The position numbers and the translations under genes were made by a program. From Candidatus Manganitrophus noduliformans (GTDB lineage: Bacteria; Nitrospirota; Nitrospiria; SBBL01; Manganitrophaceae): a stretch of DNA of 64,000 nucleotides. Under the pieces are notes generated by a model. That model was not told the origin of the DNA, did no database searches, and saw only the letters and a list, made by a program, of their open reading frames with translations. Location of the stretch: contig NZ_VTOW01000002.1 of assembly GCF_012184425.1 (NCBI RefSeq), positions 1,054,001 through 1,118,000 on the forward strand. Direction: 5' to 3'. Shown in pieces: positions 58,236 through 64,000 of the stretch (positions are counted from its first letter, which is position 1; each line of letters begins with the position of its first letter).

Positions 58236-59468
58236 CTACTTGCCTTCGATGAGCATCAAATCGGGATCTTCCAAATGTTGAATGACCGTGTTCATGAACC
58301 GGGCCGCCTCGGCGCCGTAGATCACACGATGATCAAAGGTGAGGGAGAGCGGCAGGATCTTCCGGATCACCATCTCACCCGACCGGGCGACCACTTTGTC
58401 CTCGATTTTGCCGAGGCCGAGTATACCGACCTCGGGATAGTTGATGATCGGCGTGCCGTAAATGCCGCCGATCACACCATAGTTGGTGAGGGTGAAGGTC
58501 CCCCCCTTCAAATCGGAAAGATCGATCATTCTGGAGAAGGCCTTCTCTGTGAGGACCGAGATCTCTTTCGAAAGATCGAGCACGCTTTTTTCATCGGCTC
58601 GTTTGATGACGAAGACCATCAATCCTTCCGGCGTGTCGACCGCAATCCCAATGTTGTAATACTTTTTTAAAATGATCTCTTCTTTCTCTTCGTCCAAGGT
58701 CGCATTCAAGTAGGGATATTCTTTAAGGCCGGCGACCACCGCCTTGATGATGAAGGGGAGATAGGTCAGTTTAAAGCCGCGCGCTTCAGCCAGGTTTTTC
58801 TTCTTGGAGCGGACATTTTCGAGCGCGGTCACATCGGCGTCGTCGGTGAAGGTGACCGCGGCGACCTTCTGGGACGACTCGCTCACCCGCCGCGCGGCGC
58901 TTCGCCGAACCCCCCGAAATGCAATTCGCTCCACCGGACCGAGCGGTCCCGTTTCAGCATGGGGTTGAATCGGCGCGGCTTCCTTTCGGGGCTGCGCGGC
59001 CTGTTCAACGTCCTCCCGCGTGAGACGCCCGTTGGGGCCGGTTCCCCGCACCTTCGAGAGATCGACCCCCAGCTCCTTCGCCCGCGCCCGGACCGAGGGA
59101 ATCGCCCGCACTTTAAACTCTTCTTCCTCTTGCCCCAGTCGCCCGACGACCGAGCCGGCATCTTTTCGGGTCTCTTCTTTTTTTATTTCCGCGGTCGGTT
59201 TTTTCTCCGTCGTCTTCGCGGCGGAAGCTTCCTCCGTCTCCACCGCCACCAGGACCGATCCGACCTGGATCACCTCTCCCGGCTTGCCGCGCAGCTCGAT
59301 CACCTTCCCGGTATAAGGCGAGGGAAGGGTCACGACCGCTTTGTCGGTCTCCACCTCCACCAGCGGCTGGTCCTCTTTGACAGATTCGCCCTGAGAGACA
59401 AGCCACTTGACCAGTTCTCCCTCGGCAATCCCTTCGCCGACGTCGGGGAATTTAAATTCTTTTCTCAT
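58236..59468 (-). CDS. 2-oxoacid dehydrogenase E2 (dihydrolipoamide acyltransferase)
   Basis: The 410-residue protein has one lipoyl domain (ETDKAVV, lipoyl Lys K43) and an Ala/Lys/Glu-rich linker. An E3/E1-binding domain (IPSVRARAKELGVDLSKV) and a catalytic acyltransferase domain follow. It accepts the acyl group from E1 and passes it to CoA. In the catalytic motif DHRxxDG, the Asp is Tyr here (H380, Y384 in DHRVIYG). GAC to TAC is one base change. Whether it is pyruvate- or branched-chain-type cannot be decided. The start at 59468 has AGGG upstream. Confidence 0.9.
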   Translation of the reverse strand: MRKEFKFPDVGEGIAEGELVKWLVSQGESVKEDQPLVEVETDKAVVTLPSPYTGKVIELRGKPGEVIQVGSVLVAVETEEASAAKTTEKKPTAEIKKEETRKDAGSVVGRLGQEEEEFKVRAIPSVRARAKELGVDLSKVRGTGPNGRLTREDVEQAAQPRKEAAPIQPHAETGPLGPVERIAFRGVRRSAARRVSESSQKVAAVTFTDDADVTALENVRSKKKNLAEARGFKLTYLPFIIKAVVAGLKEYPYLNATLDEEKEEIILKKYYNIGIAVDTPEGLMVFVIKRADEKSVLDLSKEISVLTEKAFSRMIDLSDLKGGTFTLTNYGVIGGIYGTPIINYPEVGILGLGKIEDKVVARSGEMVIRKILPLSLTFDHRVIYGAEAARFMNTVIQHLEDPDLMLIEGK

Positions 59469-59508
59469 CGATTCATCCCTGATTTGTTTTCGGTAATTAC
59501 GAGCAACG

Positions 59509-60486
59509 TCAGAATCCGACGGCCTGTTCGGCCGCTTCAACGATCTGATCGACATCGGGAAGATAATACTTCTCATTCTTTGGAAGGGGAATCGGCGTGT
59601 CGAACCCGGTCACACGCGCCACGGGGGCTTCGAGTGAGAGAAGCGCCTCCTCACAGAGACGGGCGGCAATCTCCGCGCCGAGCCCGCAGGTTTTTGGGGC
59701 TTCATGAATGATGACGGCGCGTCCGGTCTTCTCGACCGATCGAATGATCGTCGCCGAATCGAGCGGCGAGAGGGTCCTCAGATCGATCACCTCCGCCTCC
59801 ACCCCTTTTTCCGCCATCCGATCGGCCGCCTTCAACGTCGGATGGAGCATCGCCCCCCAGGTGATGAGGGTCAGATCTTTCCCCTCCGTCAACAGCCGCG
59901 CCTCGCCGAGCGGGATCGCATTGTCTCCTTCAGGGACCTCTTCCTTGATGGCCCGGTAGATTTTGGCCGGCTCCAGGAAAATCACCGGATCGGGGTCGCG
60001 GATCGCGGAGAGCATCAGCCCCTTCGCCTCCGCGGGGGTCGAGGGGACGACGACTTTTAGGCCGGGAGTATGGACGAAGAAAGCCTCGGTGCTCTCCGAG
60101 TGATGCTCCGGCGCATGAATGCCGCCGCCGTAGGGGGTCCGGACGACGATCGGGCAGGTGTAGCGGCCGCGGGTCCGGGTCCGAAGACGCGCCGCGTGAG
60201 AAATCAGTTGCTCCATCGCCGCATAGAGAAACCCCATGAATTGGATCTCGACCACAGGAGTAAGACCATACGCGGCCATTCCGATGGCGACGCCGACGAT
60301 TCCCGATTCGGAAAGCGGGGTGTCGACGACCCGTCGCTCGCCAAACTGGTCGATCAACCCTTCGGTCACCCGGAAGACACCGCCGTCCTTCCCGATATCC
60401 TCCCCCATTAAGATGAGATCGGGATTCCGCTCCATCTCATGACGGAGGGCCTGATTGATCGCTTGAACGACATTCAGCTTGCTCAC
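59509..60486 (-). CDS. 2-oxoacid dehydrogenase E1 component, beta subunit
   Basis: The 325-residue protein has the E1beta signatures LMGEDIGKDGGVFRVTEGL, TPLSESGIVGVAIGMA and PYGGGIHAPEHHSES. VYSLRTLSPLD-type sequence (VIDLRTLSPLD) follows. With E1alpha it decarboxylates a 2-oxoacid using thiamine diphosphate. GTG 60486 overlaps the E1alpha stop and has AAGGAG upstream. The long set with one lipoyl domain on E2 is compatible with pyruvate or branched-chain oxoacids. Confidence 0.93.
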   Translation of the reverse strand: MSKLNVVQAINQALRHEMERNPDLILMGEDIGKDGGVFRVTEGLIDQFGERRVVDTPLSESGIVGVAIGMAAYGLTPVVEIQFMGFLYAAMEQLISHAARLRTRTRGRYTCPIVVRTPYGGGIHAPEHHSESTEAFFVHTPGLKVVVPSTPAEAKGLMLSAIRDPDPVIFLEPAKIYRAIKEEVPEGDNAIPLGEARLLTEGKDLTLITWGAMLHPTLKAADRMAEKGVEAEVIDLRTLSPLDSATIIRSVEKTGRAVIIHEAPKTCGLGAEIAARLCEEALLSLEAPVARVTGFDTPIPLPKNEKYYLPDVDQIVEAAEQAVGF

Positions 60487-61571
60487 TCTTTCTCCTTCTT
60501 CTGCTGAAGGCGCTTGCGAAGAATCTCCTTCTGACGGATCAGGTCGGGGGTCGGGGTCGCGTAGAGAAGATCGAACATCGTCTGCGGATCTTGCGGGGGA
60601 ACCGCTTCGAATTCATGCACCGCGGCGGCGACCCGCTCTTGCATCTGCCGGCGGAGGACCTGCTCATCGGCTTCCGACCAACGGTACTCCCGCTCAAGAA
60701 ATGCGCGAAGCCGAACGATCGGATCCTTTTTTCTCCAAGTCGCCACCTCTTCCACCTTTCGGTAGCGGGAGGCGTCATCGGCGGTGGTGTGATCGCTCAA
60801 GCGATAGGTATAACACTCGATCAACGTCGGGCCCTCTCCGCGCCGCGCCTTCTCCAGGGCGTTCTTGGCGGCGGTGTAGACGGCGAAGACATCATTGCCG
60901 TCGACCTGAATCCCTTCGAACCCATAGGCGATCGCCTTCTGCGCCAAGGTCGCCGCAGCGGTCTGGCGGGAGAGCGGAACCGAAATGGCCCAGTGATTGT
61001 TCTGGCAGATGAAAACGATCGGAAGGCGAAAGACGCCGGCAAAGTTGAGCCCTTCGTGGAAATCTCCTTTCGAAGTCGCTCCGTCTCCGAAAAAGGCCGC
61101 GACCGCGACCGGATCTCCCTTGAATTGCGCCGCCCAGGCGGCGCCGACCGCGTGCGGAATGTGGGTTCCCACCGGGATGGCGATCGGGAAGTCGTGTTGA
61201 TCTTCCGGGATGGCGCTTCCGCGCTCATCGCCCGACCAGTACTGGTAGATCATCCTCATCGGGAGGCCCCGGAGAATGGAAACACCCGGCTCGCGAAAGG
61301 CGGGGAAGATCCAATCGGAGGGACGAAGCGCCGCGGCGCTCCCGACCTGCGCCGCCTCCTGGCCTTGGACGGAGGCGTACGTGCCGAGTCGTCCCTCGCG
61401 CTGAAGGTTCAGCGCCTTCTCATCGAAGGTGCGAATCAGCACCATCGATTCGTAAAACCCTTTGATCTCTTTTTCGTCCAGACCCGGCCAGAGGGCGCGA
61501 TCGACCCGCCCGGCCTCGTCCAATATCTGAAGAAATTCGACTTTAAATTCGTGAACGACTTTCTTCGGCAT
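60483..61571 (-). CDS. 2-oxoacid dehydrogenase E1 component, alpha subunit
   Basis: The 362-residue protein has the TPP motif GDGATSKGDFHEGLNFAG followed by FICQNNHWAIS. IRTFDEKALNLQREGRLGTYASVQGQEA and YRLSDHTTADDASRYR are also typical. It binds thiamine diphosphate and starts oxidative decarboxylation. It heads the E1alpha-E1beta-E2 operon. GGGAG lies upstream of ATG 61571. The E3 gene (lipoamide dehydrogenase) is not in the window. Confidence 0.93.
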   Translation of the reverse strand: MPKKVVHEFKVEFLQILDEAGRVDRALWPGLDEKEIKGFYESMVLIRTFDEKALNLQREGRLGTYASVQGQEAAQVGSAAALRPSDWIFPAFREPGVSILRGLPMRMIYQYWSGDERGSAIPEDQHDFPIAIPVGTHIPHAVGAAWAAQFKGDPVAVAAFFGDGATSKGDFHEGLNFAGVFRLPIVFICQNNHWAISVPLSRQTAAATLAQKAIAYGFEGIQVDGNDVFAVYTAAKNALEKARRGEGPTLIECYTYRLSDHTTADDASRYRKVEEVATWRKKDPIVRLRAFLEREYRWSEADEQVLRRQMQERVAAAVHEFEAVPPQDPQTMFDLLYATPTPDLIRQKEILRKRLQQKKEKE

Positions 61572-61594
61572 CGGTCTCCCTCAATTTCGTTTTT

Positions 61595-61603
61595 ATTATA
61601 ACA
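61595..61603 (-). promoter_or_regulatory. Extended -10 promoter of the 2-oxoacid dehydrogenase operon
   Basis: TGTTATAAT on the minus strand (TATAAT 61595-61600) is an extended -10; no clear -35 is present. It mirrors the one on the plus strand at 61663. Confidence 0.45.
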
Positions 61604-61662
61604 TATCCATTCGAGCGATTGCTCCGGTTGGGGTCGGGCGGGCTGTTTGTCAAAGAGTGATG

Positions 61663-61671
61663 TGTTATAAT
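61663..61671 (+). promoter_or_regulatory. Extended -10 promoter of the thiolase operon
   Basis: TGTTATAAT (TATAAT at 61666-61671) is an extended -10 without a clear -35, 29 bp before the thiolase start. The two divergent promoters share the same sequence. Confidence 0.45.
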
Positions 61672-61699
61672 GAGCCTTAGGAAAAAGAGGAACGATTTC

Positions 61700-62917
61700 A
61701 TGGCTCAAAAAGTGATCATCACCGGCGCCGTTCGCACGCCGATCGGCGCTTTTCAAGGGGCGCTCAGCCCCCTCACGGCGCCGCAACTCGGAAGCCGCGC
61801 CATCGCCGAGGCGATCTCGCGCGCGGGTCTCCAGCCCGATCAAATCGATGAGGTTCTGATGGGCAACGTCCTCTCCGCCGGATTGGGCCAGGCCCCCGCC
61901 CGACAAGCCGCCCTCGGGGCCGGTCTTCCCGATTCGGTCCCTTGCACGACGATCAACAAGGTCTGCGGCTCGGGTCTCAAAGCGGTGATGATCGGGGCAC
62001 AGGCGATCGCCCTCGGTGATGCGAGCGTCGTGGTGGCCGGGGGGATGGAGAGCATGACGAACGCCCCCTATCTTTTGGAGCGGGCCCGATCGGGCTACCG
62101 TCTCGGTCACGGCACCCTGACCGACAGCATTATCAAAGACGGCCTTTGGGACGTCTACAACAACTTTCACATGGGATCGGCCGCGGAGCAATGCGCGGAG
62201 GAGTATCATCTGAGTCGGGAGATGTTGGACGACTTCGCCCTGGAGAGTTATCACCGGGCGCAAGAGGCGCAACAGCGGGGCGAGTTCAAAAGAGAGGTGG
62301 TTCCTCTCGAGATCGCGGGAAGAAAGGGACCGGCGGTCCTTTCGGAAGACGAGGAGCCGAAGCGGGTCGACTTCGACAAATTTCGCAAGCTCAAGCCGGC
62401 CTTTGAGAAAGAGGGCCGGATCACGGCGGGAAACGCCTCCTCCCTCAGCGATGGGGCCGCCGCCGTGGTGCTGATGTCGGCGGAGCAAGCGCAGCGCCTC
62501 GGAGCCCGACCCCGCGCCGAAATCATCGGGTACACCACCACGGCGACCGCACCGGCCCGATTTACCGTGGCCCCCGCCGCCGCCATCACCGCGCTGCTGA
62601 AGAAAGTCCGGCTGACCCCGTCCGACATCGATCTTTTCGAGATCAATGAGGCGTTCGCCGCCTCTTCGATCGCGGTGATGCGGGATTTGGGGATCGATTC
62701 GAAGAAGATCAATCGGCGCGGCGGGGCGATCGCGTTGGGACATCCGATCGGCGCCAGCGGCGCCCGCATTCTCACCACCCTGATCCACCTCTTGGAAGAC
62801 CTCGATCTTTCCCGCGGGGTCGCCTCTCTCTGCATCGGCGGAGGGGAAGCGGTCGCCTTGTTGATCGAGCGAACGTCCAAGACCGAATCAAAAAAATCAA
62901 ATCAGAAAGGACTGTGA
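61700..62917 (+). CDS. Acetyl-CoA acetyltransferase (thiolase)
   Basis: The 405-residue protein has a catalytic Cys89 in NKVCGSGLKAV, His348 in GHPIGASGAR and Cys378 in SLCIGGGEAV, the full thiolase set. It condenses two acetyl-CoA or cleaves acetoacetyl-CoA, or acts on longer 3-ketoacyl-CoA. The start at 61700 has GAGG upstream; the ORF begins at 61670 without support. It is followed nine bases later by a 3-hydroxyacyl-CoA dehydrogenase, and then an acyl-CoA dehydrogenase. Confidence 0.95.
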   Translation: MAQKVIITGAVRTPIGAFQGALSPLTAPQLGSRAIAEAISRAGLQPDQIDEVLMGNVLSAGLGQAPARQAALGAGLPDSVPCTTINKVCGSGLKAVMIGAQAIALGDASVVVAGGMESMTNAPYLLERARSGYRLGHGTLTDSIIKDGLWDVYNNFHMGSAAEQCAEEYHLSREMLDDFALESYHRAQEAQQRGEFKREVVPLEIAGRKGPAVLSEDEEPKRVDFDKFRKLKPAFEKEGRITAGNASSLSDGAAAVVLMSAEQAQRLGARPRAEIIGYTTTATAPARFTVAPAAAITALLKKVRLTPSDIDLFEINEAFAASSIAVMRDLGIDSKKINRRGGAIALGHPIGASGARILTTLIHLLEDLDLSRGVASLCIGGGEAVALLIERTSKTESKKSNQKGL

Positions 62918-62926
62918 GGTAGACCG

Positions 62927-63796
62927 ATGGAAATCAGCATCATCGGCGTGGTCGGCGCGGGACAGATGGGAAGCGGCATCACCCAGGTTGTCTCCACCGG
63001 CGGATACCACGTGCTTCTTTACGACCTTGACGCGAAAGTGTTGGAGGCCGCCGTCGAACGAATTACGGAGGGACTCAACACGGCGGTCAAGCGGGGGAAA
63101 TTGACGGAGTGGGTTCGGGAAAAAACGCTCAAGAACATCAAGCTGACAACCCGGCTGGAAGATCTCGCCCACTGCCATATGCTCATCGAGGCGGCCCCCG
63201 AGCGGGAAGAGATCAAAATGGAAACGTTCGAGCTCCTCGATTCGATTTGTCCGAAGGAGGTCGTCTTCGCTACGAACACCTCCTCGATCTCGATCACCCG
63301 GCTCGCTTCCGTGACACAGCGGGCCGATAAATTCATCGGCATTCATTTCATGAACCCGGCCGCGATCATTGAATTGGTCGAGATCGTCCGGGGGTGGCAG
63401 ACCTCTGATGAAACGTTCCTTCAAGCAAAACATTTCGTCGAGAAATTGGGAAAGACGGTCGTCGTCTCGAAAGATTTTCCCGGTTTCATCATCAACCGAA
63501 TTCTGATGCCGATGATCAACGAAGCGATCTTCGCCGTCATGGAAGGGGTCGGAACGCCGCAGGAGATCGACATGGCGATGACGATGGGGGTCCGCCATCC
63601 GATGGGCCCGCTCGCGCTCGCCGATCTGATCGGTCTCGACACCTGCCTCGATATCATGGAAGTCCTCTTCACCGAATTCGGCGACAGCAAATACCGCCCA
63701 GCCCCCCTCTTGCGCAAATATGTGGAGGCCGGCCTCCTTGGGAAAAAAACCGGACGCGGCTTCTACTATTATAAAACGCAGGGATCGACCCCGTGA
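62927..63796 (+). CDS. 3-hydroxybutyryl-CoA dehydrogenase
   Basis: The 289-residue protein has an N-terminal NAD-binding motif, GVVGAGQMGSGI, and the catalytic block FIGIHFMNPAAIIELVEIV. GFIINRILMPMINEA and GPLALADLIGLDTCLDIM follow. It is of the short FadB-like (Hbd/PaaH) type and interconverts 3-hydroxybutyryl-CoA and acetoacetyl-CoA. GAGG lies upstream. With the thiolase and acyl-CoA dehydrogenase it forms a beta-oxidation or butyryl-CoA-type module; no crotonase is seen in the window. Confidence 0.95.
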   Translation: MEISIIGVVGAGQMGSGITQVVSTGGYHVLLYDLDAKVLEAAVERITEGLNTAVKRGKLTEWVREKTLKNIKLTTRLEDLAHCHMLIEAAPEREEIKMETFELLDSICPKEVVFATNTSSISITRLASVTQRADKFIGIHFMNPAAIIELVEIVRGWQTSDETFLQAKHFVEKLGKTVVVSKDFPGFIINRILMPMINEAIFAVMEGVGTPQEIDMAMTMGVRHPMGPLALADLIGLDTCLDIMEVLFTEFGDSKYRPAPLLRKYVEAGLLGKKTGRGFYYYKTQGSTP

Positions 63797-64000
63797 ATTT
63801 GCATTTCACCGAAGAGCAACAGATGGTCTTGGAAACGGTTCGGGGCTTCGCCGAAAAAGAGGTGAAGCCGGTCGCTTCCAAGATGGATGCCGCCTCCGAG
63901 TTTCCGCACGCGCTGGTCAAAGGGCTGGGTGAGATGGGATTGATGGGAGCCTTTATCCCGGCCGAATACGGCGGCTCCGGGATGGATCTGTTGACCTACA
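63793..64000 (+). CDS. Acyl-CoA dehydrogenase (N-terminal part, runs off window)
   Basis: A GTG at 63793 overlaps the preceding stop by four bases and opens a frame beginning (M)NLHFTEEQQMVLETVR. It continues as EVKPVASKMDAAS and LGEMGLMGAFIPAEYGGSGMDLL, typical of the N-terminal helical domain of acyl-CoA dehydrogenases. The FAD-binding and catalytic Glu regions lie beyond the window. It is the third gene of the thiolase operon. Confidence 0.9.
   Translation, partial: MNLHFTEEQQMVLETVRGFAEKEVKPVASKMDAASEFPHALVKGLGEMGLMGAFIPAEYGGSGMDLLTY

Overview
This 64 kb window is GC-rich (except for two AT-richer patches) and comes from a Gram-negative bacterium. The cell has TonB-dependent receptors, lipoproteins with lipoboxes, outer-membrane barrels and strong Shine-Dalgarno sites. 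The mix of an HDOD/EAL protein, receiver proteins, an oxygen-dependent-type protoporphyrinogen oxidase, DUF6982 and DUF6812 proteins and a PilT ATPase resembles Nitrospirota or a nearby phylum. That placement is an inference from gene content, not a search result.

Layout. 1-1430 is a worn defence-type region: the 5' part of a BPTD_3080-type restriction helicase (minus strand, TTG start), a DUF1016/YhcG nuclease fragment, and a DUF433 antitoxin whose DUF5615 toxin partner is cut off after 19 codons. 1482-8973 holds a DUF1028 protein, a zinc-ribbon receiver protein, a frameshifted DUF4124 protein, an ankyrin protein, an HDOD/EAL protein and an FMN-binding protein. Three copies of a ~300-bp intergenic repeat lie among them. 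9069-18696 holds a subtilase lipoprotein coupled to a PrcB-like protein, a DEAD-box helicase, a 58-aa protein with its own promoter and terminator, a VWA lipoprotein plus membrane protein pair, an archaemetzincin, a ComA-like enzyme and endonuclease III. 18942-24576 carries a TonB receptor, YfiR and a CHASE8-type hybrid PAS histidine kinase. A tRNA with anticodon CAT, trpS, a cbiX-trpD2 pair, a hydrolase and a response regulator follow.

29275-36614 is a metal-uptake island, probably zinc. It has small His-rich membrane proteins, an outer-membrane barrel, ZnuA, ZnuB, a second barrel-like protein, a beta-propeller lipoprotein and a TlpA thioredoxin, but no ATPase. Heme genes follow: hemG at 37195-38619 and the overlapping hemE-hemH pair at 42484-44462. 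Two AT-richer insertions bracket hemE-hemH. The left one (40463-42448) has a zinc-ribbon protein and a protein with a HEPN-like RNKVAH motif. The right one (44898-46657) has a SIR2-like protein followed by another RNKVAH protein. Both have their own promoters and mostly lack Shine-Dalgarno sites. The right pair is the best candidate here for an undescribed defence system.

46702-56549 (minus strand) is a vitamin B12 salvage regulon. One promoter leads into two tandem cobalamin riboswitches, with an intrinsic terminator between them, then btuB-cobU-cobT-cobS-PduO-type adenosyltransferase-DUF71-btuF-btuC-btuD-tonB. The rest holds DUF6812-pilT, a 2-oxoacid dehydrogenase operon (E1alpha-E1beta-E2) and a divergent thiolase-hydroxyacyl-CoA dehydrogenase-acyl-CoA dehydrogenase operon that runs off the end.

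Oddities seen directly in the sequence: an ACG codon where hemE should start, two missing Fe-S cysteines in Nth, Tyr in place of Asp in the E2 active-site motif, and a 36-nt leader shared by two unrelated genes.
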